Assembly: GCF_016132445.1 (NCBI RefSeq)
Contig: NZ_CP046056.1
Location: 1,488,001-1,552,000 of the forward strand
DNA length: 64,000 bases
Direction: 5' to 3'
From: Venatoribacter cucullus
GTDB taxonomy: Bacteria > Pseudomonadota > Gammaproteobacteria > Pseudomonadales > Oceanobacteraceae
The translations under genes and the position numbers were made by a program. Below are positions 18,209 through 26,893 of this stretch, in pieces; positions within the stretch are counted from its first letter, which is position 1, and the number at the start of each line of letters is the position of its first letter. The notes under the pieces are model-generated. The model was given only the letters and a program-made list of their open reading frames with translations. It did not search any database and was not told the DNA's origin.

Positions 18209-18294
18209 CCGGCACATCGGTTTGCCGGCTGTAATATCCGGCACGTCAGGGTGCCGGTTATTGGTCCGGCGTTTCAGTATGCCGGTTGTAATCG
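18209..18294. repeat. Three degenerate tandem repeats, each a CCGGC-N10-GCCGG hairpin
   Basis: Three units of 29, 28 and 29 bases follow one another (18209-18237, 18238-18265, 18266-18294). Each starts with CCGGC, has exactly 10 bases, then GCCGG, then an AT-rich linker (ctgtaatat, ttattggt, ttgtaatcg). The array begins 14 bases upstream of the GTG of the leftward RhlB-like gene, in its promoter or leader. It may be an operator series or RNA hairpins. The number of units, the lack of divergent spacers and the absence of cas genes exclude a CRISPR. Confidence 0.8.
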
Positions 18295-18503
18295 CGCCCG
18301 ATAATAAAGCAAGCGCCTGCTTTTTAATACGTTTGCCGTCGCTGCTAACCGGTTAAGCCCGTTTTCAGTTCCTTTTGGGCACCAACGAACAGTCTGTTAC
18401 GGCGCAGGGCTGGCCCTGCCGGCGCCTTCGCGGCACAATACGCGCCCTCTCCCGTCCGGCATCCAGCCGGCGAATGAACAGCATTTTTAGCGGAACCACC
18501 GGC
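18295..18503. other. Rest of the helicase-MATE intergenic gap
   Basis: With the triple repeat this makes a 308-base gap between two divergent genes. I see no tRNA, terminator or convincing promoter pair in it. An open frame runs from 18375 into the MATE gene, but its extra N-terminal part is Arg-rich and not MATE-like, so I treat it as non-coding. Confidence 0.5.
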
Positions 18504-19847
18504 ATGAACTTCAGCGCTCAGGAAATCCGGGCCTTAACCAAATTAACCCTGCCCATTCTGGCCACCCAGCTGGCGCAAATTGGCATGGGCACGGTCGATA
18601 CCCTGATGTCCGGGCATGTCAGCACCCGTGATCTGGCCGCCGTCGCCATCGGCACCAGTTTGTGGCTGCCGGTGTGGTTGTTTCTGGCCGGCGTACTGGT
18701 CGCACTGTCGCCACTGGCGGCGGCGTTTAACTCCGGCCGCCGGCAACAGGAACTGCCGCAATTACTCAGTGCCGCGCTCTGGTGCGGCATCGCGCTGGGG
18801 TTGGTTTCAACCCTGTTATTAGTGGCCGGAGCGCTGTTGTTGCCGGTCTGGATTGATGACCCGGAAACCGGCCGTATTGCCAGCCAGTACACCTTAGCCA
18901 TCGCCGCCGGCATGCCCGCGGCGGGTATTTTTCTGGCCTACCGGTTTTATGCCGAAGCCCTGAACCAGCCCGGCCACGTTACCCGCATTATGTTGTCCGG
19001 CCTGATCATGAATGTGCCGGTCAATATGATCTTTATCGATGGTCTGTTTGGGCTGCCGGCGCTGGGTGGTGTGGGCTGCGGCATTGGCAGCAGCATTGTC
19101 TTTACCGGCATGGCCATCGCCCTGGCCCGCAACACCCGCAAGCACCGTATTCCCGCCGGTTACAATATCTGGGCTGAGGTGCTGAAACCGCGTTTCCAGG
19201 CCATTAAAGACATTCTGCGTATTGGCATTCCCATCGGTATCGCCATTTTCTTTGAAGTCAGTCTGTTTACCGTGATCGCCCTGTTTCTGACCAGTCTGGG
19301 GCCGGTAATTGTGGCGGGACACCAGGTGGCCCTGAATCTGTCCTCCCTCACCTTTATGATTCCGCTCAGTCTCGGCATGGCCATGACGGTACGGGTCAGT
19401 CACCATCTGGGCAGCGGCAACGCCCTGTTGGCGCAACGCACGGCCTGGCTGGGGGTAAAGCTGAATCTGGGCGTGGCCCTGTTCAATGCCACCGCGATGG
19501 TGCTGCTGGCCGGCATCATTGCCCGCTTCTATTCCCCCGACCCGCAAGTGGTCGCGGTGGCGGCGGCGCTGCTGATGTATGCGGCCGTGTTTCAGTTATC
19601 CGATGCGGTCCAGATCGCCGCCGCCGGCGCCCTGCGCGCTTATCACGACACCTTTATGGTGATGGTGATTACCTTTATCGCCTACTGGCTGGTCGGCCTG
19701 GGCGTGGGCTACTGGCTGGCCTTTAAAGCGCCCACCCCTTATGGCGCCGAAGGATTCTGGACGGGCCTGATCCTGGGCTTAACCACCGCCGCCATTCTGC
19801 TGACCATTCGCCTGCGCCGGGTCGGCCGCACAGCGGTGGCGGCATGA
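18504..19847 (+). CDS. norM: MATE-family multidrug efflux pump (NorM-like)
   Basis: A 447-residue inner-membrane antiporter with about twelve transmembrane helices in two homologous halves. The N-terminal half carries LTLPILATQLAQIGMGTVDTLMSGHVSTRDLAAVAIGTS, the standard MATE opening. NorM-type pumps use Na+ or H+ to export cationic drugs. I start at the ATG at 18504 (MNFSAQEIRAL), the normal beginning of the family; in-frame starts at 18474 and 18375 add unlike sequence. The stop overlaps the next gene by 4 bases, implying co-translation with the flavoprotein. Confidence 0.9.
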   Translation: MNFSAQEIRALTKLTLPILATQLAQIGMGTVDTLMSGHVSTRDLAAVAIGTSLWLPVWLFLAGVLVALSPLAAAFNSGRRQQELPQLLSAALWCGIALGLVSTLLLVAGALLLPVWIDDPETGRIASQYTLAIAAGMPAAGIFLAYRFYAEALNQPGHVTRIMLSGLIMNVPVNMIFIDGLFGLPALGGVGCGIGSSIVFTGMAIALARNTRKHRIPAGYNIWAEVLKPRFQAIKDILRIGIPIGIAIFFEVSLFTVIALFLTSLGPVIVAGHQVALNLSSLTFMIPLSLGMAMTVRVSHHLGSGNALLAQRTAWLGVKLNLGVALFNATAMVLLAGIIARFYSPDPQVVAVAAALLMYAAVFQLSDAVQIAAAGALRAYHDTFMVMVITFIAYWLVGLGVGYWLAFKAPTPYGAEGFWTGLILGLTTAAILLTIRLRRVGRTAVAA

Positions 19848-21130
19848 GTGCGGTGATTGCGGTGATTGGTGCCGGCCCGGCCGGCCTGATGGCGGCCGAA
19901 CGCATGGCCGCCGCCGGATACCGCGTTGAGGTATTCGATGCCATGCCCAGCGTGGCGCGTAAATTTCTGCTCGCCGGTATTGGCGGCATGAACATCACCC
20001 ACAGCGAAGATTACCCGCTGTTTGTGCAGCGCTACCGTGAAGCCAGTTCACATTTGCAGCCGATGCTGGATGCCTTTCCGCCGGCGGCGCTGCGCGAATG
20101 GATTCATCAATTAGGCATCGACACCTTTGTTGGCAGCTCTGGCCGGGTGTTTCCCACCGATATGAAAGCCGCCCCGCTGCTGCGCCGCTGGCTGCAACGA
20201 CTGCGCCAGCAAGGGGTTGTGTTTCACCCGCGCCAACGCTGGATTGGCTGGCAGCAGGATGAACAAGGACTGTGCTGGCAATTCCAGGGACCGGACGGCG
20301 AACATGAACAGCGTTTCAGCGCCGTGGTACTGGCGCTGGGCGGTGCCAGCTGGCCGAAACTCGGCTCCGATGGCCGCTGGGTGGATGTACTGCAGCAGGC
20401 CGGCGTGGCCGTCACGCCCCTGCAGGCCAGTAACTGTGGGTTTGATCTGCCCTGGAGTGACTACCTGCGCGAGCGTTTTGCCGGTACTCCGGTCAAGCAT
20501 ATCCGCCTCAGCGTAACCACCGCCGACGGCCGTACTGAAAGCAAAACCGGTGAGTTTGTTATCACCGGTTACGGTATTGAAGGCAGCCTGGTGTATGCCC
20601 TGAGCGCGCCCTTGCGCCAGCGATGGCAGCAGCAACCCGAGCAGGCCCGGCTGATACTGGACTGGCTGCCACACAGCAGTGCCGAGCAGATCAGTGCCAA
20701 ACTGCAGCAACCGCGCAAAGGCATGAGTTTTGCCAATGTGTTGCGCAAAAAACTGCACCTGCCGCCGTTGGCGGGGGCGTTATTAAAAGAATGCTGTCCG
20801 CACCTGGACCCAAACGACTCCCAAGCGGTTGCCGCCGCTCTGAAAGCCATGCCACTGCCGGCCGTTACCGGTACCCGCCCCATCGCTGAAGCCATCAGCT
20901 GCGCCGGTGGCGTTCAGTTTACGGCGTTAACAGCGGATCTGATGCTGAAAGACCTGCCCGGGGTATTTGCCGCCGGAGAAATGCTCGACTGGGAAGCGCC
21001 AACCGGTGGCTACCTGCTGACCGCCTGCTTTGCCACCGGCCGTTACGCCGGTGACGCGCTGCTGCGCTATGTGCAGCAGCAGGACGTTACCCCGGACGCA
21101 GAGCCGGCTCAGGGACAGGGGTTGGAATAA
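19844..21130 (+). CDS. HI0933-type FAD flavoprotein (TIGR03862 group)
   Basis: A 428-residue flavoprotein with an N-terminal dinucleotide fold (VIGAGPAGLMAAERMAAAGYRVEVFD) and the HI0933-family phrase KFLLAGIGGMNITHSED. Late motifs are the SCAGGVQFTALTADLML segment and the FAD-binding GVFAAGEMLDWEAPTGGYLLTACFATGRYAG. The reaction is unknown; the TIGR03862 group is usually annotated only as a flavoprotein. The gene is translationally coupled to the MATE pump. Its end overlaps the convergent aldo-keto reductase gene by 22 bases. Confidence 0.88.
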   Translation: MSAVIAVIGAGPAGLMAAERMAAAGYRVEVFDAMPSVARKFLLAGIGGMNITHSEDYPLFVQRYREASSHLQPMLDAFPPAALREWIHQLGIDTFVGSSGRVFPTDMKAAPLLRRWLQRLRQQGVVFHPRQRWIGWQQDEQGLCWQFQGPDGEHEQRFSAVVLALGGASWPKLGSDGRWVDVLQQAGVAVTPLQASNCGFDLPWSDYLRERFAGTPVKHIRLSVTTADGRTESKTGEFVITGYGIEGSLVYALSAPLRQRWQQQPEQARLILDWLPHSSAEQISAKLQQPRKGMSFANVLRKKLHLPPLAGALLKECCPHLDPNDSQAVAAALKAMPLPAVTGTRPIAEAISCAGGVQFTALTADLMLKDLPGVFAAGEMLDWEAPTGGYLLTACFATGRYAGDALLRYVQQQDVTPDAEPAQGQGLE

Positions 21131-22155
21131 ACCTTGTGAATGGCATCAATACGCTGCAGCTGTTCCGGCGTCAGTTCCAGCGCCGCCGTGGCAATGTTTT
21201 CCTGCAGCTGCGCCATGCTGGTCGCGCCGATAATATTGGCCGTCACAAAGGATTGCTGCGTGACAAAGGCCAGCGCCAGCTGTGCCGGTGTTAAGCCAAA
21301 TTCCTGTGCCAGCGCCACATACTCAGTTACCGCGGCTTCCGCCTGCGCGCCCTGATAACGACTGAAACGCTGATGCAAAGTAATACGAGCGCCGGCCGGT
21401 TGCTGACCATACAGGTATTTACCGGTCAGCACCCCGAACGCCAGTGGTGAATAAGCCAGCAGGCCGACGTTTTCCTGATGTGAAATTTCCGCCAGACCCA
21501 CCTCATAACTGCGGTTCAGCAGGTTATAAGGATTCTGTACCGTTAATGGCCGTGGCCAGCCTTCGCGGTCGGCAATCTGCAGCACTTTCATGGTGCCCCA
21601 GGCGGTTTCATTAGACAGGCCGTAATGGCGGATTTTGCCTTCCTGCATTAATTCCATCAGCGCCAGCAGACTTTCTTCCAGTGGTGTGTGTTCGCCGGGC
21701 TGATGCACATAGCCCAGCTTGCCGAAGAAATTGGTCGGCCGCGCCGGCCAGTGCAGCTGGTACAGATCGATGTAATCGGTTTGCAGGCGCCGCAGACTGC
21801 CTTCGACCGCCTCGCGGATATGCGCCCGGGTTAATTGCGGCCCCTGGCGGATATGGGTCATCCAGTCACCCGGGCCGGTGACCTTGGAGGCCAGCACAAT
21901 GCGTTCACGCTGACCACGGCTGGCCAGCCAGGTGCCGATGTATTGTTCCGTGCGGCCCTGGGTTTCACCTTGCGGCGGCACCGGATACATCTCGGCGGTA
22001 TCGATAAAATTGATGCCCTGCGCCAGCGCGTAATCCAGCTGCTGATGAGCCTCGGCTTCGCTGTTCTGTTCGCCCCAGGTCATGGTGCCGAGGCAGATTT
22101 TACTGGCCCGTAAATCGCTGTTACCCAACGGACGGCGGTTGTTCACTAAGCTCAT
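21109..22155 (-). CDS. tas: NADP(H)-dependent aldo-keto reductase (Tas-like)
   Basis: A 348-residue TIM-barrel oxidoreductase. The start RRPLGNSDLRASKICLGTMTWG and the catalytic tyrosine region INFIDTAEMYPVPP closely follow Tas of E. coli. The C-terminal LAFVTQQSFVTANIIGATSMAQLQENI is the NADPH-binding part. The physiological substrate of Tas is uncertain; E. coli tas was found as a suppressor of tyrosine auxotrophy. The gene appears monocistronic, with 209 bases of featureless sequence upstream of it. Confidence 0.9.
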   Translation of the reverse strand: MSLVNNRRPLGNSDLRASKICLGTMTWGEQNSEAEAHQQLDYALAQGINFIDTAEMYPVPPQGETQGRTEQYIGTWLASRGQRERIVLASKVTGPGDWMTHIRQGPQLTRAHIREAVEGSLRRLQTDYIDLYQLHWPARPTNFFGKLGYVHQPGEHTPLEESLLALMELMQEGKIRHYGLSNETAWGTMKVLQIADREGWPRPLTVQNPYNLLNRSYEVGLAEISHQENVGLLAYSPLAFGVLTGKYLYGQQPAGARITLHQRFSRYQGAQAEAAVTEYVALAQEFGLTPAQLALAFVTQQSFVTANIIGATSMAQLQENIATAALELTPEQLQRIDAIHKVYSNPCP

Positions 22156-22364
22156 GGATGCTCCCTGGCGTTGTATTCAGATGGCATGATCGGACGGCAT
22201 TATGGGGTTTCCGGTACGCAGAAAACAGCCAGCCAATCGCAACAGTGTTTGCAGTTTGACTATTCAAGGCCCAAGAAGGTAACGGTATATCTTTCAATAC
22301 GGCACTGGATTCTCCGCCTATTCGCAAGCTATTCAGCTGGCGGCAGAAAAGATAACGGTATAGA

Positions 22365-23150
22365 TCAGGCTAATAATGCAAACAACCGGCGCCGGTAGCC
22401 ATTAGCGGCCTGACGATCCGGCAAGACGTTCAGCAACTCCACCAGCAGTGCCTGCAAATCAGAGCGTTGCACCAGCTGCGGAACCTGCAACAAGGTTTCC
22501 ACGGCGGCATTGAAATGCCCATCAGCAACCTGCCGATGAGCAGCCACCCGCCACTCACAGCCGGCAGGTACTGGCCGCTCCAGCCAATGCAGTAACGATT
22601 GCAACCGCGCCAGCTCCGGGTCACGCAGCAGCTCGTCCGGCAATTGCTGCAAGCGCTGCCGGGCCTCCGCCAGCAGCGCTGGCCGATGGGCCTGTTGCAG
22701 CAAAGATTGAATAAGCGCTGCCTGCGCCGCCGCCTGCAAAGGGGCGTCAGCCGCCGCCCGGCGTAAGCCAGCGATATCCGCGCTGGCCGGAACCGGCAAT
22801 GAATGGGCGTCCGGCTGAGGCATGAACGCCTGGAGGAAAGCATCCACCTGTCGCCGGGTTTGCAGCCCCTGCAGGCGTCCCCACAGCCGGGGGCCCTGAA
22901 ACAACAACACCTGCGGTACTGAGCGCACCTGATACTGCTGCGCCAGTGGGGATAACTGCCCGGCATCCACCTGCAATAACGCTAACCGCTGATCACTGCT
23001 CTGCACGGTTTGCTCCAGCACCGGCAACAAAGCCCGGCACGGCGCACAGCCAGCCGTGGTAAACAGCAGCAAAAACCAGGGTTGGCCGGCACCCTGCTGC
23101 CACTGGCGCAGTTGCTCTGCATCAGTAATAACGATGGTCGGTGACGGCAT
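22365..23150 (-). CDS. Thioredoxin-like protein with TPR tail (CnoX/YbbN-like)
   Basis: A 261-residue protein. Residues 1-110 form a thioredoxin fold with CxxC (AGCAPCRALLPVL) and the cis-proline SVPQVLLF. The remainder is Leu/Gln/Ala-rich helices ending in the LLNVLPDRQAANGYRRRLFALL segment that is typical of YbbN/CnoX. CnoX protects proteins under chlorine stress and hands them to GroEL. I start at the ATG at 23150; the longer frame lacks fold-like sequence. GAGGAG lies 11 bases upstream, a long spacing. The gene is divergent from the DUF6436 gene with 76 bases between. Confidence 0.85.
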   Translation of the reverse strand: MPSPTIVITDAEQLRQWQQGAGQPWFLLLFTTAGCAPCRALLPVLEQTVQSSDQRLALLQVDAGQLSPLAQQYQVRSVPQVLLFQGPRLWGRLQGLQTRRQVDAFLQAFMPQPDAHSLPVPASADIAGLRRAAADAPLQAAAQAALIQSLLQQAHRPALLAEARQRLQQLPDELLRDPELARLQSLLHWLERPVPAGCEWRVAAHRQVADGHFNAAVETLLQVPQLVQRSDLQALLVELLNVLPDRQAANGYRRRLFALLA

Positions 23151-23226
23151 GGGTGTTTTTGCTCCTCGGCTAATGGGCGGCCTGCAGTATAATGCCGGGC
23201 TTCTGATCTGCCGAACGGATAACACT

Positions 23227-23877
23227 GTGACCACACCTGCCAACCAACACTCACCCGCTGCCAGCGGACACCCGCACAAAGCCTTCTGGCTGAGTTTGTT
23301 GATTATTATCTGGCTGGCGGCCACGCTGGCGGGGCTGTGGTGGTTTCAGCAACAGAATGTACGGCCCTTTATCGGTGCCGACGATGATGCCCGCTTCTGG
23401 CAGGCGAGCCAGGCCGAACAATTGCTGCAACCCATTCTGGCGCCCCTGCCGGCCCCGGCCGCCGGCCAGGTGACCTTACTGCAGTTCTGGAACCCGGGCT
23501 GCCTGTGCAACCAGCTCAGCCAGCGCCATTTCGATGCCCTGCTGCACCAGTTCAAAGCGGATTCCCTCAGGGTGGTGGCGATCGCCCCGGCCAGTGCCAG
23601 CGACGAAGATCTGCAGTCTTTTCTGCGCCTTAACGGCGAACGGATGGACATTGTGCGCGCACCCGCCGGCTTTACCCTGCCGGCCAGCCCGGCGCTGGCG
23701 TTATTCGGCCCGGATAACCGGCTGGGCTATTTCGGTGCCTGGGGCTTTGGCGCCCTGTGCACTGTCGCCAACGACGACTTTTTCCCGGCCATGGTGCGCG
23801 CCTTACAGAATGAAGGTTACGGCCCCTTTGCCAATGTTGCCGGCGATGGTTGTTTCTGCGCCTGGCCGGGCAACTGA
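23227..23877 (+). CDS. DUF6436-like membrane-anchored thioredoxin-fold protein
   Basis: A 216-residue protein starting with GTG at 23227, chosen because the upstream part of the open frame overlaps the divergent gene and is not protein-like. One transmembrane helix (about residues 20-42, WLSLLIIIWLAATLAGLWWF) anchors a periplasmic domain with thioredoxin-like pattern VTLLQFWNPGCLCNQLSQ, where CLC takes the active-site position. A second cysteine pair (DGCFC) ends the chain. It resembles DUF6436 proteins of gammaproteobacteria; function is unknown, perhaps redox. The last 61 bases overlap the convergent tgpA gene. Confidence 0.72.
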   Translation: MTTPANQHSPAASGHPHKAFWLSLLIIIWLAATLAGLWWFQQQNVRPFIGADDDARFWQASQAEQLLQPILAPLPAPAAGQVTLLQFWNPGCLCNQLSQRHFDALLHQFKADSLRVVAIAPASASDEDLQSFLRLNGERMDIVRAPAGFTLPASPALALFGPDNRLGYFGAWGFGALCTVANDDFFPAMVRALQNEGYGPFANVAGDGCFCAWPGN

Positions 23878-25922
23878 CGCCGCACCCGGTGGAGCGCCCG
23901 GATCAACTGACGCAAGCGCTGCCGTTGCCGCGCCGTATCCGCCGCCGGCTGATACAGAACGGAATTAATTTCCTGCCCCAGCCACAGCAACAGCGAGCGC
24001 TGGGCCGGACAAGCCTGCGCCAGCCGCTGGCAGTACTGAGCGGCGGTTTCGCCCGGGTCCATTACTACCCCCAGGCGCTGACCACGCTGCTGCAAGCGCT
24101 GCCAGGCCCGCATAAAGGGACTGGGCGGCCGTGGCCGCAGACGCCACCACAACCACAGTGACGCCAGCGCAAAAAATGCCACAAAACTGCCCGCCAGCCA
24201 GTACAGCGCCTGCTGGTATTCACGCAAGCCCAGTAAGTTCTGCAATAAACCGCGCTGGCTCTCGCGGTCGTAAGACAACACCCAGCGCTGCCAGTAGTAA
24301 TTGAGGCTGTCCAGTTCCAGCCGCAGCCGGTTCAGCCAGCCGATGCCCTTCAGCCTATGAGCAGAAAACAGCTGTTCCTGCAGAAAACTGCCCTCTTCTG
24401 CCACCGCCTGTTCCAGACCGTATTGAATACGATCCGGAGCCACGGCGGCGGTCGGGTCGGTCTGCACCCAACCCTCACCCGGCAGCCACACTTCGGCCCA
24501 GGCGTGGGCATCAAACTGGCGTACGGTCAGATATTGCTCGCTCTCATTCCATTCGCCGCCCTGATAACCGGTCACTACTCTCGCCGGAATACCGGCTGCG
24601 CGGGCGACAAACACCAGCGCGCCGGCGTAATGAGCGCAGAAACCGCGGCGGGCATTGAAGAGGAAATCGTCCACTTCATCGGTGGCCATCGCTGGCGGCT
24701 GCAGGGTGTAATAAAACGGCTGATCGCGGAAGTGCTGTAGCAATGCCGCCAGCAGCTGGCGGTCATCGCTATATTGGCGGCGCAACTGGCGGGCAAACTC
24801 CCGCGCCTGCGGGTTAAAATCCCCCGGCAGCTGCAGACTGTTCTGTTGTTCCTGGGCACTTAAACCGGCCGGGCTGAACCTGGCCTGTAAATACGAACGG
24901 GCCATATAACGCTGACGCTGAAACACCGGCCGCCGTGCCACCAGCCGGTTGTCACTGGTGTGCCCCGTCCCCCGTTCAGCCGCCTGAACCCCGGTTAATG
25001 CAAACAACCAGTTTTTATCGGTGGCTTCCTGCACAATTTCATATTCCAGCTGATTACTGGCTGCCGGCATGGGCGGATTGGCCGGGTTAAACCAGCTGAC
25101 CTGCGGTGCACCGGATTGCCGTAACCAGCGCCGGCCATCGTAGTAATCGAGCACCAGTGCACGCCAGTACAGCTGCTCGCGCGCCGGTAGCTGGCCATTA
25201 CTGAACGACACCCGAAAGGCCAGCTCATCCGACTGACTCAGATCGACGATATCGCCGGCGGCCATTTCTTCGCTGAGGCCGCTTTTGGCCTTGCCCGACT
25301 GCAGGGTAAAACTCCACAGCGGCCCCATGCGCGGAAACAGCAGATACAGCACCAGCATCATCGGCAGCGACACCAGCAATATGCCACCGGCCAGCCGGCC
25401 AGCCTGCACACTGCTGCGGCGCAGACTGTGGGTCTGACCGCTTGCCGCACTGCCTTGCCCGTGCAGCGTGACCAGCGCGGTGGTTAAACACCAGACCGCC
25501 AGCACGCCGTACAGACCGCTGAGAATGCCCTGATCAAACAGAAAACCAGTACCGAGGACAAAGAAACTCAGATACCCCACCACATAGCCATCGCGGCGGA
25601 CTTTCATTTCCAGCAACTTCAGACTGCTGGCGGCAATTAAGAAGGCGCTGGCACTTTCCAGCGTCAGACGCCGTTCAAAGGCCATAAACACCGCCACACT
25701 GGCGGCGATCACCGCCAGGGTTTTAATGCGGCGGTCGGGATAAGAAACCCGGCCCAGATGGGTCAGCCAGCGCCAGCCAAGAACAAAAGCCACCACCGCC
25801 CAGAGCCACACGGGCAAATGCGTAGCGTGCAGCCACAGCGACAACAACTGGCTGCCCAACAACCACAGCACCGCTGTACGCGGAATCGGAACATCCACCG
25901 GCGACCGGGTACGCATACTCAT
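23817..25922 (-). CDS. tgpA: TgpA-type transglutaminase membrane protein (DUF3488)
   Basis: A 701-residue inner-membrane protein. Several N-terminal transmembrane helices (DUF3488) precede a large periplasmic domain with a transglutaminase core. The catalytic triad is visible: Cys in RRGFCAHYAGALVF, His in VRQFDAHAWAEVW and Asp in VQTDPTAAV. One more membrane helix (ALYWLAGSFVAFFALASLWLWW) and a DUF4129-like tail follow. Pseudomonas TgpA is essential and belongs to the same moxR-DUF58-tgpA operon. The 4-base overlap with the DUF58 gene fits co-translation. The substrate is not known. Confidence 0.92.
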   Translation of the reverse strand: MSMRTRSPVDVPIPRTAVLWLLGSQLLSLWLHATHLPVWLWAVVAFVLGWRWLTHLGRVSYPDRRIKTLAVIAASVAVFMAFERRLTLESASAFLIAASSLKLLEMKVRRDGYVVGYLSFFVLGTGFLFDQGILSGLYGVLAVWCLTTALVTLHGQGSAASGQTHSLRRSSVQAGRLAGGILLVSLPMMLVLYLLFPRMGPLWSFTLQSGKAKSGLSEEMAAGDIVDLSQSDELAFRVSFSNGQLPAREQLYWRALVLDYYDGRRWLRQSGAPQVSWFNPANPPMPAASNQLEYEIVQEATDKNWLFALTGVQAAERGTGHTSDNRLVARRPVFQRQRYMARSYLQARFSPAGLSAQEQQNSLQLPGDFNPQAREFARQLRRQYSDDRQLLAALLQHFRDQPFYYTLQPPAMATDEVDDFLFNARRGFCAHYAGALVFVARAAGIPARVVTGYQGGEWNESEQYLTVRQFDAHAWAEVWLPGEGWVQTDPTAAVAPDRIQYGLEQAVAEEGSFLQEQLFSAHRLKGIGWLNRLRLELDSLNYYWQRWVLSYDRESQRGLLQNLLGLREYQQALYWLAGSFVAFFALASLWLWWRLRPRPPSPFMRAWQRLQQRGQRLGVVMDPGETAAQYCQRLAQACPAQRSLLLWLGQEINSVLYQPAADTARQRQRLRQLIRALHRVRRQLPGQAQKQPSPATLAKGP

Positions 25923-26893
25923 AGCCCCTCCGGTGCGCTAAAACCATACAGCGCCAGCGCCTGTAAGCAGCGGTCGCGGTGCCCTTCACTGTTGTCCGGG
26001 CTGAATTCAGTGCCCGGCAGCCGCAAACCATAACGCCAGCCCTGCTGATGCGCCTGCAATACCCAGCCACACAGACGCGACAACCGGGTTTCCACTGGCA
26101 AGCCGGGCAACGCCTCCCAATCGAGCCAGCAGGTTGCGCCTTCATCATGGTCAAAATCCTTACTCACCAGTCCCTTACCGCGGGCCAGTTGCTTCCAGGC
26201 AACACGACGCATGGAATCGCCCTGACGGTACGGTCTCAGCCCCTGAAAATCCTGCTCACCGGATTGGGTTGAAGGGGCACCACTGAGCTGTTCGCCGCCA
26301 TCACCGGCCAGAAACACAAAGGGCACGGTTTCCGGGCGCGGATACACCAGCCCGCGAAACTCCAGCCGCACCCAGCTCCAGGCATTGAACAAACCCAGCG
26401 GATAACGACTGTCGAGGCGCAGCCGGCCGGTTTGCAGCGGGCCGCGCTGATGGGCCGGCAAACTCAGGTGCAATGCCTGCCGCTCACCGGCGGCCACACT
26501 GGCCTGTTGCGTGGGCTGATCGGGGAAGCCCAGCAGCAAGGCCTGATGGCCACGCCGGTCGGCCTGCAGCCACAGCGGCAGCCGCAACCGCTCACCGGCA
26601 AAACAGGGCGCCGCGTGGCCGGCGATTAACGTCAGCCCGGACAGATTACGGAAAGTAAACAACATGGCCGCCAGACCAACGCTGAACAGCCAGAAGGTGA
26701 GCGCATAAATCAGACTGTTCTGGTAGTTGATGGCCGTAATCAGCAACAACAGCAACAGCAGGCCAAAGGTCAGCGCACTGCGGGTGGGCAGAATAAAAAT
26801 GGACCGATGACTGAGGGTGACCTGGGCCGCCGGCGGAATGCGCCGGTCGAGCCAGGCCTGCCAGCGTTGTTGCCAGCGCGCCGGTAACGTCAT
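25919..26893 (-). CDS. DUF58 protein
   Basis: A 324-residue protein with two membrane helices near the N-terminus (about residues 30-70) and a DUF58 domain marked by LRPYRQGDSMRRVAWKQLARGKGLVSKDFD. DUF58 proteins resemble von Willebrand A domains and act with MoxR AAA+ ATPases. Its stop overlaps tgpA and its start overlaps the moxR gene, both by 4 bases, so the three are a tight operon. Exact role unknown. Confidence 0.92.
   Translation of the reverse strand: MTLPARWQQRWQAWLDRRIPPAAQVTLSHRSIFILPTRSALTFGLLLLLLLITAINYQNSLIYALTFWLFSVGLAAMLFTFRNLSGLTLIAGHAAPCFAGERLRLPLWLQADRRGHQALLLGFPDQPTQQASVAAGERQALHLSLPAHQRGPLQTGRLRLDSRYPLGLFNAWSWVRLEFRGLVYPRPETVPFVFLAGDGGEQLSGAPSTQSGEQDFQGLRPYRQGDSMRRVAWKQLARGKGLVSKDFDHDEGATCWLDWEALPGLPVETRLSRLCGWVLQAHQQGWRYGLRLPGTEFSPDNSEGHRDRCLQALALYGFSAPEGL

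Noticed and set aside
18209-18294. Repeat array as a small CRISPR
   Set aside because: Only three units, no unrelated spacers and no cas genes; the repeats are hairpins joined by AT-rich linkers.
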